Positions 1 to 11,660 of a stretch of DNA of 64,000 bases are shown here, one piece after another. The position numbers and the translations under genes are program-made. This DNA comes from Lepiota brunneoincarnata (taxonomy: Eukaryota > Basidiomycota > Agaricomycetes > Agaricales > Agaricaceae), in the NCBI GenBank assembly GCA_023014365.1, contig JAEBUN010000017.1, positions 806,001 to 870,000 on the forward strand. Reading direction: 5' to 3'. The first letter of the stretch is position 1. Every line of letters begins with the position of its first letter. The notes below the pieces were generated by a model that was not told the origin of the DNA, did no database searches, and was given only the letters and a program-made list of their open reading frames with translations.

Positions 1-1022
1 CCCCTGGCAGCGGTTATGGCATAGGGTTGTGTTTGAGGTCCCTTTGTGGGGGGTGATTTGAGGCTAAAGGTTACTCAAGTTTTGAATTCATAGGTCTCTC
101 GGTGTACGTTGTGTGTTTGTGGTTCGAAGTCACGATGACGATCGGATTATGCAAGCGGTTTAGTGGACTGTATGTACAGTAGAGTTATTCTTATATTCTC
201 ACCAACCATTGGTCCGACCGTGCACTTGCTGAGTGAGGCCTCGAGGCAGCCAAATCAGATTCGTGTGTTCTCCGCGTGTATCTGGGGCTGGTTGCCTTCC
301 ATTCACAGTCAGCTATTAACAGCTTCGCGAGACAAGTCGAAAATCTGGTTGCTGTTAAGCACTTGATCCACGGTCCCGAGCGCTCAAGATCTGGGTTCCT
401 TGGAAGCTTCGTGGGCGCTATAGCGGTGGAAATCGTTCTCCCTTCGGTTGTACCACAGTCGATGGCGATCTGCGTCTTTTCAAAAAATCATTAATCATAG
501 GTCAGGCCGTAGCATCCTTCACCCATTTCACATATCCCAGCCTTGGGCACGTACAATAGGTCCGAAAACTGACTTACCTTGCTTAGTTTTCACCCTCCCC
601 CCCCTCTCCCCATCGAGCTCCCACAGGGACATATAAATTCACTGGGCACAAGCAACCCTTGCAATGGTCGACACACAATGCAGAATGTAGCTCCAGGAAC
701 TCAGTACTATCGTTATGCAAAACATCAGACACACTGCTAGCAGTCTCATATCACTCCGGGCGGGGAGAGAGGCTGCCAACAGTCAAGAATCAAAGAGAAA
801 AAAAGCATCGGAGGCGCGTAAATCGTGTCGAGAGGAACATGGTAGGAAAAAAAAAAGAGGGGGGGGGGACATTACAACTGAAAGTCGCATGCCAAGTCAA
901 TCGGGCTTCCCCAGGGAGAGTAAACTACGATCACACTTACTTTCTTCAAAATGTGTTCCACTCGTTCAAGATCGACTTGTACTGGGTTGGCTTTCTCCCT
1001 CATCGCCAGTCGAAATCTGACA
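1..1022. other. intergenic, no gene recognised
   Basis: No reading frame here shows a recognisable domain or a convincing exon structure. Positions 845-869 hold an A run followed by a G run, a low-complexity tract. The stretch lies beyond the 3' end of the minus-strand kinase gene and may hold its 3' untranslated region. Confidence 0.5.
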
Positions 1023-1119
1023 CTACTGTCCACGTCCCACCAACTCTTTATCTCCCGAATGGGTATCATAGCGTAAAGCCTTGAGATCAGCCACGATTTG
1101 CTGGCACGTTGGACGATCA

Positions 1120-3214
1120 TCAGGGTTCATGGGCCCAGCACCGGTTCATCAGGGCCCACGGCTCATCCTCGATGTCATCAAAAGACTTCCCCCCCATCTC
1201 CGCGGCTGCCATTGGTCGCGTGGGTACCGCGCCCATGATAATTCTTCTCAAAACAGCAACGTCAGTCTTGTACTCGTAGAAAGGTTCGCGCCGGGAGAGG
1301 ATCTAAATTGGGGGTTAGTCCTCCAATCACAGTAAATAAAGGGTACGACCTGACCTCGTAAAATACACATCCAAGAGCCCATACATCACTCGCACGTTCA
1401 CGCTGCGGGTTTTCGAGGGCCTCTGGGGAGGTCCAGCGAAGCGCAACGTGGTTGACTTCGGTTGTCGTCAGTGCGCGTATAATGGTGTCATCGGCAGCAA
1501 TAGAGGACAGCCCAAAATCGGCAATACAAGCGATCCCCGAATCGGAAATGAGGATATTGGACTAGGTGGGGCATGATTCGTTGCGCGACAGACGATAAAA
1601 AAACACGTACTCCTTTCAGATCACCATGAATAATTCCCTCTCGATGAAGATAGTCGAGACCACAGGCGACCTCATAAATCTGCGGGCTTTAGGGACATCG
1701 GGCCGAGCGACCACTCATGAAAACTGACCAAAGGTTTGCGAGGGACGAAAGGATGGGTTTGTAGATAAGTAGTGATGCTGCCGTTCCTCATCCAAGGTGA
1801 TACGAGACACGCTCGAGGTACTGACTCCAGCTCGAAATAGTATGAGCCATAGAAGGGCAATATGTTTGGATGACGCAATTGACACCAAAGAATGGCCTCC
1901 TTCGCAAGCATCTACAATCAGGGTGAGACCGGAAAAGAGACGGAATATGACGAAGCCTGACCCTCATTGCAGTACTGACATCCTTGCTTCTGTACACGCG
2001 TAGAACCTTGAGGCATATGTCTTGATCTTGATAGACCCCTGGGAAAACGTCACAGAGGCTGCCAGAACCAGACGCTACCGGAGCATTCGAGACACCGCGT
2101 AAAACGTATTGCTGAGGATAGGCCTGAGAAGATTTTGATAGCTTGTACAGTGTATCAACCCTCTTTTTGTGCGCCAAACTTGCTGGAGGCGCCTGCGCCG
2201 ATAAGACCTGGGACGGGGGTTTCTGAGTGAGACAAGGCCCATTGAAGTAGCAGGAATTACTTAGCCCACCGAGTCTAAGTAGTCCACCACGAGCTGAGCG
2301 TCAGATCCCGTAAGTTCCAGAAGAGCAAGTTTTTTCGCGTCATGTTGGAGAATCTCGTCGAAAAGTGACAGCACTCGGGCTTCATGTGTTGGTAGGCCAC
2401 TGGACCTCCCATAGTCCTTCTTTTCTGCGTGTAAAATATGGGGGTCCTCCCCAGAAATCGAAGACATGGTCGTAGGCAGGTGCGGACGTGACAGACGTGA
2501 CTGGAAAAGGGGCGCGTTCGGGAGTCCCGCCGCTTCGTCATCTCCAATCCCGCCTTGTCGGCCTCCAGAAGGCAACTGTAGCGGCTGGGCGCCATGGCTA
2601 CTGGTCCTGGCCTTGGCGTCCCGCACTACTGGACCAACATACCCCTCCATTTTGGTTACCTCAACCACTTCATCGAGCGTTTCCCTGGCAGCAGACTCGC
2701 TTCCACTTGCATGGTGCTTATGACCCTCATATTTTGCAGCCTCTATTCGTTTGATCATGCTTCCCCTATCAGTTGGAGTGATAGTTTTCTGAGTTTCCTT
2801 GTCCTGCCTGTCACTGGTAATGAATAGACCCGGGTGCTGTTCAGGAGATTGGCGAGGCACTAAGATACTCGACGGAAATCGCAGTTTGAAGTAGCTGTTC
2901 GCGACGTTGCCACCACCCACACCCATCCCCACATTGATGCCGATACCAATCCCAAAGCCAATATCACAGGTATTACGTGGTTCGACATGAGTATGGTGGC
3001 TTTGATCGTGGTTCCCAGAGCCGGGCGGAGGGTGAGGTACACAACGGTTTGCAATAAGGGAGTCTACGCCAGGGCGGGAGCCTGATGCGGAAGGCTCGCT
3101 ATCTCCATCGGGTTCAGTGCCGCGGGCGGTGGGCTTGTCGTCGGGTTGAGAGTGGGAAGGCCAGGACGGAAAGAGGAGCGAGAGGGGATTCCATCGAGAG
3201 AGTGTGTTGAACAT
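1120..3214 (-). CDS. TKL-type protein kinase, six exons, 3' frameshift
   Basis: Exons read on the minus strand: 3214-2270, 2222-1962, 1911-1729, 1679-1611, 1561-1355, 1302-1120. All five introns are 47-52 nt and phase 0. Residues 1-315 form a low-complexity Gly/Ser/Pro-rich head ending in a short helical segment (FDEILQHDAKKLALLELTG). The kinase domain follows: a glycine loop (GSGSLCDV), the lysine in CLKVLRVY, RHPNILPFYG in the N lobe, catalytic loop IIHGDLKG (HGD instead of HRD), ADFGLSSI and WTSPE, then SDVWALGC. This is the arrangement of the large Agaricomycete TKL (tyrosine-kinase-like) family; the substrate is unknown. The frame closes at TGA 1122-1120, straight after CWAHEP. Shifting one base in the C run (plus GGG, 1123-1125) restores the expected tail DDRPTCQQIVADL and an end at 1023. 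So the gene is either truncated by about 33 residues inside the last kinase helix, or the base is a sequence error. Confidence 0.85.
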
Positions 3215-4689
3215 CAGTAGCTAGTCTCGTCAGGGGTCTATTGAAGTTGGGATGGAGAGGTGAGAGAGGTCTAGAGGATGGGATATGGTCTGGTTAGTGA
3301 AAGGGAGAACAAGACTTGGGGCAGATACTCAGATGCTCCGGGGCCATTCGAACTGGGAGTGAACAACCAGCCAGGTGTCCGTGCCTCATGGCGACATCAG
3401 TTTTAACCAACAGCCCGTAGCCTTTTTCGGCAGAAGAGCAGCAATTAGCCTCAGCACGCGGGGATACAACGGCCGGTTTACTTGTATTCCCTCCGCGTAT
3501 GACGCTCGCTCCAATCAGACGTTCTGTTCTTATGCAAGACAAAGGTCAGTGCACAGTGAGAAAGAGACCAGCTGGCCTGATCCCTGTCTAGGCCACTCCC
3601 TCTACCCTCGATACCCATCACTCGCCTGCTTCTATCTCGCCAACTGTATTTGTGCCCTTACCACTGGTTTCGCCTCCTGACCGACCAACTAGGACCCCTA
3701 CTCTTGCAGTGAACAGCCATTTTCACGGTCCCACAATCCACAGCGCGGGATTGCGTGTATGGTCGGCTAATGGATACGGAATTCAAGGGACGGGGACGAC
3801 GTGATATTAGTCAGGAGTCAGCTCCACTCAAACTTGCCCCCCCCCCTGCAAGGGTACAGCCGACCCAACTTGAGAAAGATCATGAAAGGCAGCTATGTAC
3901 TGGAGCCTCTCCGACAGTGGAACCACCGGGTTGTGGTGGGTGATGGGACCAGATGACCACCCAGCATATAGGGTCCCTGGTGCGGAGGCAGCAATCTGTC
4001 CAAGTAGACCGAACGCACCAACGCGTGTTGGCATACCTCCTAGGCTTCCATAACCTTTACTTAGCTGTCACAGGTTGTACTTCTGCATGACCATATGTAC
4101 ATGTACATGGGTGGCGATTTGCAGGGCTGACCCGCCTCTCCACGAACCGCCACCCGCAGCAGCAGAATCCTGTTCCGCGGCTCACGACTCCCCGGAGGCT
4201 CAGACCCAGGAATAGCAGAAGCCGATATTGCTAACCTGGACGCTACACTGCCCTTGACTTGTTCTGTGGCATTCTGGCATCTCCCTCAGGGTCTGGGCTA
4301 GTTATACGGACGGATCTTTCTCTGGATCGAGAGGCGGCCGAAAGTAGAGCGTCCCGAATACTAATCGCACGAATCGTTCTGCTGAAACTATTTTTCATGA
4401 CTACAACGGGGCTCCTACACGGCACCGGGCTCAAATGTTACGACAACGGGTGGAGTTTCACAATCCTCCGGAGCCTGGTTGCATACTACAACCAGGATTT
4501 TTGGGGAATCCTAAATCGGAGGTACCCGGAAGAAGCTGGTCGGTCGGGTGTATCGCAAAGTAACTCGCCTCCCTCGGAAGTTTTTCTTGTCATACTGAGC
4601 ATGCCTGCAATCGCATATTGATGTTGGCTCCCGAGTTGTGTGTACAAACCTAAACTTATATCAAACCTTATAGCCGTTCTCTCCTATCC
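3215..4689. other. intergenic, no gene recognised
   Basis: Upstream of the kinase gene, so its promoter should lie in the first few hundred bases. Open frames of about 100 codons occur on both strands (for example 4259-4621 plus) but none has a recognised domain or paired splice sites. A short ATGTAC-rich palindromic patch sits near 4092-4110. Confidence 0.4.
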
Positions 4690-5830
4690 GCTCCATCAAG
4701 CAAGCTGACACTTTTGATTTTAGTTCCTCCTCGAGGTACACTGAGAATATTATCCTTGGGGTCACACGCACGTCCCCCGCTGGACAATCTGTTTGTTCTG
4801 TCGCCACAAACTGACTGAAAATTTCAACAAATCATTCATAGTATCACCGCGGAACGACATAAATATGTCGCGGTTCCGTCATCATCCCCTTTAATCCTAG
4901 CAGAATACATGAACCACCGGCATTCTATATCCGAGTCACCCCACAAACTTGATACCCGAGACCTCGAGGAGCTCTGCACTTTCCAAGCCCCGTTGTCTTC
5001 GTTGACCGTAGTTGGCGGTTTTCCCGCGGGCACTTGGGAAATTGAATTTCTAAGCAAGACACCCGAATGATGACGTTACGAATAGTGGTGGCCGTGATCG
5101 GTGGACATTCGCAGACCATTCGCAACCACAGGTGCCAACTCCCAAGTCGCGTTCGATGTGCCTCGGTCCCTCCATTGTGCCTGCAGAATCAGTGCCTGTA
5201 TTAAAAACAAACCTATTCCGGAGAGAATCTGTTAGTCATGCAACAGCACATTGTCATTGTAAAACTAAAAATACCTAAACCCAAGTTCTTCTTTCATACC
5301 TCCTGGGAATATGAGTATAACCAATATACATGGTCCACAGGTGCAAATCACGATTGAAGTGCTTACACCTCATCGGCTCCCCGAGAATCGTAGGGCTATG
5401 TTTACTCCGAGCAGCAGAATGTACCCGTAAAAAACAGACTGGCCCGGAGTTGATCCCCACAACTCGGGCAACGGCGTCCTGAATTCGGCGTCTGTTCCAG
5501 ATCTACAGAGTTATTGTCCCCGACTAATACAAATTGGTAGTGCCCCCTGGCTTGCGTGTGGTGTGCATTGTCTCTGCTCGCGGCTACATACGTACAAACA
5601 CGTTAGTCTCCCTCCGACATTGTTCGAGTCTGACAGTCATGACAGGGACTGATGCTCCGTATTTCTAATCAGTGATGGAATATAGCAGGTGAAACAGCGA
5701 AATGCCCGCTGTAAGAATATTAATCAAGAATAGCATGACGAAAATTAGCCTTATACAATTGCAATATCTAGAGGAGGAGGACCGCAACATCCCGGTACAC
5801 CCGAGCTACCGCCCCAACTCGCTTTATTAC

Positions 5831-6300
5831 TCAGGCCTCAAAGTCCACGACACTCTCGTGTGCCGACAAATGAACGCGCTCTTTCCGCTCCTTCCGTTTC
5901 CGTGGGACACAATTATATCCCGCCCTCGAGCATCGCCTACAGCTTATCTGATTCTTGATGTACTCGCACCTCGTCTTGAGTTTATTGCAGTGTTCACATG
6001 CACCCACCGCAATCATTCTAGGACAACTGAATTTAACGGATGGAGTTGTACTGTTGGAACGACCACATACCTCTCGTGGTCAAGGTTTGCGTGGCATTGA
6101 TCAGCCGCTTCAATTGCGATTTGTGTAGGGGCGTGATATTGTGCCTGTTGAGTCGACAAAGACTGCGACGACACAGTGTTGAAAGTATTCCCAGTATGTT
6201 GAGCTCCTGAGCTACAAGCCCATACCAGAATCTCCTCCTCGGTCGCAGAAAGGTGAGAGTGCCACTGAGTGGTGCTGCCGCTGTTGCTGTAGTGTGCCAT
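5831..6300 (-). CDS. Zn(II)2Cys6 cluster mini-protein, copy A
   Basis: Two exons, 6300-6071 and 6017-5831, joined across a 53-nt phase-2 intron (GTATGT..CCTAG), give 138 residues. The N-terminal 77 residues are polar and begin MAHY, with an LSATEEEILVWA helix-like segment. Exon 2 carries a fungal binuclear zinc cluster (GAL4 type): Cys 84, 87, 94, 103, 106 and 113, spacing CX2CX6CX8CX2CX6C. The basic RKRKERKER stretch follows. Such domains bind DNA, usually CGG half-sites, in the nucleus. The protein ends only about 25 residues past the cluster, so it lacks the long fungal-TF middle region and any evident coiled-coil dimerisation or activation domain. It sits in a same-strand array with copies B and C, and its TATA element lies 41-50 nt upstream of the ATG. 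Zinc binding is well supported; target genes are unknown. Confidence 0.85.
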
Positions 6301-6340
6301 TTGCGCTGTGAGACGGCTGAAGGAACAAGAAGGTGCAGCA

Positions 6341-6350
6341 TTTATATATC
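6341..6350 (-). promoter_or_regulatory. TATA element of zinc cluster copy A
   Basis: The minus strand reads GATATATAAA, ending 41 nt before the ATG at 6300. The same element stands at the same distance before copies B and C, inside otherwise diverging sequence, which supports a real core promoter. Confidence 0.65.
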
Positions 6351-7915
6351 CTGACTATTAGTGCTCTCTGCATGGAACACCGGTCATTGGCAACTGCTGT
6401 CCCCACTGGCATCTGACATGCTAGCACCGGTACCGGCGAACGACAGAATAATGACAGATGGACAAAGTCAACACAAGAATCTTACAGGGCACACTGCAAA
6501 ACTTGAATGGCCCCAAACGCCACTCCCGTTCCGTCCCAGATTCCGAGGCACGCAACTGGCGGACCGAATTACAGTCCGTTCAAAGATGCTGTCATTTGCG
6601 GGGCGGCAACTATCTCATCACCCGACTCCGAGGAATGCATTTTACCCTGATGTGCGCTTATGCTGATGCGAAAATCATGTGCACACGTGTATATATCTCC
6701 TTTATGCAGGTCTACCACGAGGAGCCGGGTCTGATATCGTTCCATCGCTCTGATCCGGGATCTGGATGGGGATGACGTTCACTGGTATTTCGGATGGTTG
6801 GCGGGATGCTACGATTTGGGCCGAGTTGGCGGGACAAACAGGGTTGCCTGGATGTGCAGCTGTCTTACTTGGGGTGCCTTGTGGCTAGCGCAACCATCCA
6901 TCATGGATCGTGCCTCGAATCGGACCTTGAACGCATCAGGCCTCGGAGCAAAGCTCCCACAAGGCCTCCTTCAACCAGTCGCTTGATCATAGATTGGTTT
7001 TGGGGAGGGCAATTTAACATTGACTCGTTTGAGTTATATTCTATAGGATTGAAATTATGTTGAGTGCACGGATTACGGATACGTCGTAGGTTTCAAGATG
7101 CGTTCTGTAACCTGGCAGAGTATTAGCAGGAATGACAGCAATGCTAAGAAAGGGCTCAACACAAGCACGTTGCGTTCAATGTGCTTGTAGGTAGATCATG
7201 CTTTCATGAAGTCTCAAGCACCTTGAACAACAAAAAATCGCTCTCAGACAAGGGACACACTGGCCCGAGGGACTGAAGAATAGGCAGTGTGTGCATACCT
7301 GATCCGGACTGCTAGACTGCTTATCATATAGCGGCCAACAGCTTCGAGTAGGATGGAATGACTGGGTTACCCGTCATGAACAGAGAGGTACAGAGGAGGA
7401 TGTTCGAAGGGGTCTTGATGTCGTCGGGTAAAGAAGCCTCAGGCCTCCGACTCCTCATCAGAAGATTCTGCCTCTTGGACATGGCTAACCCAATTCCGTA
7501 CTAAACCTGGAAAAGAAATAACTCAGCTTAGGCAGGGCAGCAAGTTCCGAAGCACGAGCTGAAACATCCCTGAGCGCCTGCCCCGAGTGCTTGAGCGGTG
7601 CTTTCGTGGGTGCCAAGTAGCCTTGTCTTCAAACGGGCCCCTTCTACTTAGTGTAATGTCACTGGAACCGGTGACAGGCCAGGGGAGGTCCAGTGCATGA
7701 CTGAGGGCGCATCATTTCGGAGACGGTTGACACCCTGCTCTTGGCATCGAACGTTTGACACGGAAAGTTTGTCAGAAAGCGTATTGATGCCATAAAGTAA
7801 GTTTGGCGAATAAAGGTATTTACGAGACCTTACAGGGCATTAATCGCCACGGCGCCTCGCACAGTGGTCAACGTGGGCTTTGGGTGCTCTAGAACCAGAG
7901 GCAAGAGTGCGCAAA

Positions 7916-8047
7916 ATTATATGCTAAAATATCAGACAAAGGTATCACCGTTGTGAATATAATTAATATACAATTACTACCTGGCTTTGAGGGATTGCAC
8001 ATTTATGATATCTTGTAATATCCTTGTCTGATATTTTAGCATATAAT
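7916..8047. mobile_element. MITE-like element with 24-bp terminal inverted repeats
   Basis: A 132-bp AT-rich element whose ends are perfect inverted repeats: 7916-7939 begins ATTATATGCTAAAATATC, and 8024-8047 is its reverse complement. It has no coding capacity. CAAAA occurs at 7912-7916 and again at 8048-8052, a possible target-site duplication, although it overlaps the left arm by one base. It lies between duplication units A and B. The superfamily cannot be assigned. Confidence 0.75.
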
Positions 8048-8173
8048 CAAAAGATATTGTACATTCAGAAATAGTCATACACCAGATGCTTGCTTCGTGC
8101 GCGAGGGCACGTGACATGGTCACATCACCTGATGCAAATCTTTAACTTCAGACCCTCGCTCAATTTCGCGTGT

Positions 8174-8785
8174 ATGTCTCACCCAGAACCGGCTCGATCA
8201 CATGGCTGAGGTCACACTGTGACGCAGTCAGGTGATTAGCGCATCCCCACGATTAATCGACTTGGATGGAGGATTCGAAAGCATAGAAACCAGTGAGATA
8301 TATCATGAATAAATAAATTTGACCAGGGAATACAGATTTTACAGCCAGAAGCAACCAAACGTGCTCTCACATTCTCTTTATTAGAGTCATCCGCATTTTC
8401 GTGGGTTTTCTTTGGCTTTTTGGAAACAGTCCAGCACCCAAGGTTTCCGACGTTGTATTTCTTTCGTTTTGACATATTTTTATGCTTGTTTTTGCAGGAT
8501 TTGACCTGTAAATCCTCAATACGACACAGTGATGTGTTAATTATAGTACCTGCCTAATTGGGACAACTCATGGCATTTGTCTAATAACTCTAGATAAAAG
8601 GCATAAATCAGAATTTCAAAACCACAGAGCTGTAGATATAGTAATTTCCCATAAATCTGTGGTTTTAACTTTTCCTCAAACGAGTGTTTGCAGACAGCAT
8701 AAGAGATTTTGTACCTATCCCCTGCCAAAGAGTCACTTAGTGTCACGCTTGGATCATGTGATTGAGCCGGTTCTGGGTGAGACAT
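8174..8785. mobile_element. 612-bp element with 31-bp inverted terminal arms
   Basis: Arms 8174-8204 and 8755-8785 are inverted repeats with one mismatch in 31 bases (outer part ATGTCTCACCCAGAACCGG), and weaker symmetry runs further inward. An inner stem (AAAACCACAGA against TCTGTGGTTTT) lies near 8619-8665. On the minus strand, 8475-8236 is open for 79 codons with a Lys-rich start (MSKRKKYNVG), and 8785-8537 is open for 82 codons starting inside the right arm. Neither resembles a transposase I can name. I infer a non-autonomous DNA transposon. No clear target-site duplication was seen. Confidence 0.6.
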
Positions 8786-9183
8786 GCCTTACCACGCAAT
8801 ATCTAGGATTCTTTCCAACTACTGACCATGCTCGGCACCTCCAACCTGGTGAACACGTCACCAAAAGGCTACGTGCTTTCCACTCTATCAAGAAAGCTGA
8901 CGCTTTTGGTTTTAGTTCCTCCCCAATGTACATTGAACATACTATTATATCACCTTAGGGTCTGGGCCACTGATTGCTGGGTCAAGTGGATTGCATATTT
9001 TACGTGCACGTCCCCCACTGTGGTCCTTGTAATTAGAACTGGACGATCCGTTTGTTCTGTCGCTACAAACTGACTGGAAAATTCGACAAGTCACTCATAG
9101 CACCACCGCGGAACGGGCGTAAATGTGTTGCGCCCCGTCATCATCCCCTTTAACGCTAGCAGAATACACGGACCACCGATATT

Positions 9184-9462
9184 CTATATCCGAGTCACCC
9201 CACAAGCTTGATGCCTGAAGCCTCGAGGAGCCCTACAGTTTCCAAGCCCCGTATCTTCGTTGACATAGTTGGTGGGCTTCCCGCGGTCTCTTGGGAAGTT
9301 GATTTTGTGAGCAAGACGCCCGGGGCGTGATGATGGCACGAGCAGTGCCGACCGTGATCGGTGGATATTCGCAGACCATTCACATCCAGGTACCACAGGT
9401 CCCGACTCCAAGTCGTGTTCGATGCTCATCCACTGTGACTGCAGAACCAGTGCCTGTATCAA
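9184..9462 (-). CDS. small open frame shared by units A and B
   Basis: This frame of 92 codons ends with NEDTGLGNCRAPRG and then a HQACGVTRI-like tail. Unit A keeps the matching tail at about 4925-5125 in a shorter frame. I recognise no domain. Retention of an open frame in both copies is weak evidence of coding, since the two units are still fairly similar overall. It may equally be untranslated flank of the zinc cluster gene. Confidence 0.2.
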   Translation of the reverse strand: MIQALVLQSQWMSIEHDLESGPVVPGCEWSANIHRSRSALLVPSSRPGRLAHKINFPRDRGKPTNYVNEDTGLGNCRAPRGFRHQACGVTRI

Positions 9463-9978
9463 AAAAACTGTGGAGAAGAGGATCTGTTAGCCATGCAGCA
9501 GTGCATTGTTATTATAAAACTAAAAATACCTAAGCCCAAGTTCTTCTTCCATGCCTCCTGTCAATGTAAGTATAACCAGCCGACATGGTGCACAAGTGCA
9601 AATCTCGATCAAAGCGCTTATATTCTCCTGGTTCTTAGAGTGTCGTAGGGCTATGTTTACTCCAAGCAGCACAATGTACCCGTAAAAACAGACTGGCCCA
9701 GAGTTGATCTTTACAACTCGGAAACGGCGTCTTGAATTTGGCGTCCATTTTCAGATCCACAGAGTTGTTATCCCGACTTAAGCGAATGGTCCGTATTCTT
9801 AATCAGTGACAGGATCTAGCAGGTGAAGCAACAAGTAGCTCAACAATCCCCATTGTAAAAATGCTAATGAAGAATAACACAACGAAAATTAGACAATACT
9901 ACTCTCATATAATCGCAATATCTAGAGCATGGCAGCATCCTAATGCACCCAAGCTACCACTCCAACACGCTTTATTAC

Positions 9979-10475
9979 TTAGGCCCCAAAGTCCATGACA
10001 CTCTCGTGTGCCGATAAGCGAATACGCTCCTTCCGCTCCTTCCGTTTCCTTGGGACGCAATCATATCCAGACCTCGAGCATCGCCTACAGTTTATCTGAT
10101 TTTTGATGTACTCGCATCTCGCCTTGAGTTTCTTGCAGTGCTCACATGCACCCATTGCAATCATCCTAGGACAACTGAATTAATGGATGGATGGGGTTGC
10201 GCTGTTAGAATGACTACATACCTCTCGTGGTCGAAATCTGCGCTGCACTGATCAGCTCCCTGGGGACGTGTTTGATCGGCCGCTTCAATCACAATTTGCG
10301 TAGGGGTGTGATATTGTGTCTGCTGAGTCGACAAAGACTGCGACGACACTGTGTTGAAAGCATTTCGAGTATGTTGAGCTCCTGAGCTATAAGCCCATAC
10401 GAGAGCCTCCCCCTCGGTTGCAGAAAGGTGAGAGTGCCAGTGAGTGGTGCTGCTGCTGTTCCCGTAGTGTGCCAT
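9979..10475 (-). CDS. Zn(II)2Cys6 cluster mini-protein, copy B
   Basis: Exons 10475-10222 and 10165-9979 flank a 56-nt phase-2 intron and give 146 residues. The protein is close to copy A: MAHY start, LSATEGEALVWA segment, then GACEHCKKLKARCEY and the remaining cluster cysteines in the same CX2CX6CX8CX2CX6C spacing, followed by RKRKERKER. It carries about eight extra residues (around DQTRPQGA) just before the exon junction. Differences from copy A are mostly conservative and none hits a zinc ligand, so the cluster appears to be under purifying selection. As in copy A there is no activation or dimerisation region. The likely role is a nuclear DNA-binding protein; partner and targets are unknown. 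Confidence 0.85.
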
Positions 10476-10515
10476 TTGCGCTGCGAGACTGCTGAAGGAA
10501 CGGAAGGGTGTAGCG

Positions 10516-10525
10516 TTTATATATC
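10516..10525 (-). promoter_or_regulatory. TATA element of zinc cluster copy B
   Basis: The plus strand reads TTTATATATC, 41 nt upstream of the ATG at 10475. It is identical in sequence and spacing to the element of copy A. Confidence 0.65.
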
Positions 10526-11492
10526 CCGACTGTTAGTGCTCTCTGCACGGAACACTGGTCTTTGGCAACTGCTGTCTCCACCGGCATCCGACATGCTAGC
10601 ACCGGTACTGGTGAACGACAGAATAAAACCCCCCATGATAGACTGACAGAGTCAACATAGTAATCTCACAGGGGATGCTCCAAAACTTGAATGACCCAAG
10701 ACACCGCTTCTGTTCCATCGATGATCAGCGAAAATGCGATCCCCAGATCCTCGGCACACACTGGCGGACCAAATTGCAGCTCATTCAAAGACGCTGTCAT
10801 TGCACGGCAGTGGCTATCCCTAACTAACTCCGAGGAATGTATTTATCTCGATGAGCGCTTATGCTAATGCGAGGAACCATGTGCACACATGTATACATCT
10901 CCTTTATACAGGTCCACCACGATGAGCCGGGTCTGATGTTATTCTGATCCGAGATCTGGATGGAGATCGGTTTCACCTTTTTCATCGTATCTCGCATGGT
11001 TGAGCTAGAATTTGGGCCGAGTTAGTGGGACAAACAAGGTTGGCTGGATGTGCAGCTTTCTTATTTGTGGTGCATCATGGATCATGTCTCGAGTCGGACT
11101 TGAATACGTCGAGCCTCGGAACAAAGCCCCCACAAGGTCTGCTTAAATTGGTCGCTCCATCGTAATTGAGAGAGTGGTGACTCGTAGCTGAGTGAGAGGG
11201 GGAAGGAGTCGGTTTGATATCAACTTCTTTCATAGCCAGAACTATTGTGCGGTTGTCAATGGTTCGGTCCTGCCACATAACATGTATGGTCTTCGTGGAG
11301 ATCCCGATATCCCTGATATGGGGCTCCTTCATATCTCCTCCGACATCGACGTCGATCTTCATTGTCCTGTTGTTAACTTTAACCACTTAGACTTCTTATC
11401 TGCGCGGACGAGATCTCCAGCGCGAAGACTGAAAGACCGCATGTTTTCGACGTTAACCGCACTCTCAAACCCATCGTCGAACTTGATAGAGC

Positions 11493-11660
11493 GGGTGCTA
11501 TGCAACCTTGGTTGTCGGCGTGGATAATAATAGCAGCAGTTTGTGGGAAGTCGGGTTCATTGAGGAAAGTTCGAAACCAGATGGCTTCTTTCGTCGTGTT
11601 CGCTGAGGCAACATGCTCTGCCTTTAACATCGATTCATTTGAGTTATATTTTGAGTGCAC
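11493..11660 (-). mobile_element. Ty1/Copia RNase H fragment
   Basis: The minus strand encodes about 56 residues of a Copia-type RNase H domain: SKYNSNESMLKAEHVA, then TTKEAIWFRTFLNE and a HADNQGCIA block. These match the family pattern of an acidic residue, an (A/T)KEAIW helix and a DNQG motif. The frame then degenerates. No LTRs, integrase or reverse transcriptase are present nearby, so this is a relic. It lies in the stretch of unit B that unit A lacks. Confidence 0.75.

Larger units (their letters stand above)
4690..7890. repeat. segmental duplication unit A
   Basis: This block recurs, diverged, at about 8885-12660. Matching landmarks include AGCTGACRCTTTTGRTTTTAG near 4702 and 8895, ACCGCGGAACG near 4846 and 9103, the entire zinc cluster gene, a block with ACGGATTACGGATAC at 7067 and 11656, and AACGTGGGC with TTGGGTGCT near 7869 and 12619. 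Unit B is longer because of insertions, one of them a Copia fragment. The ends are estimates by eye. Confidence 0.8.
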
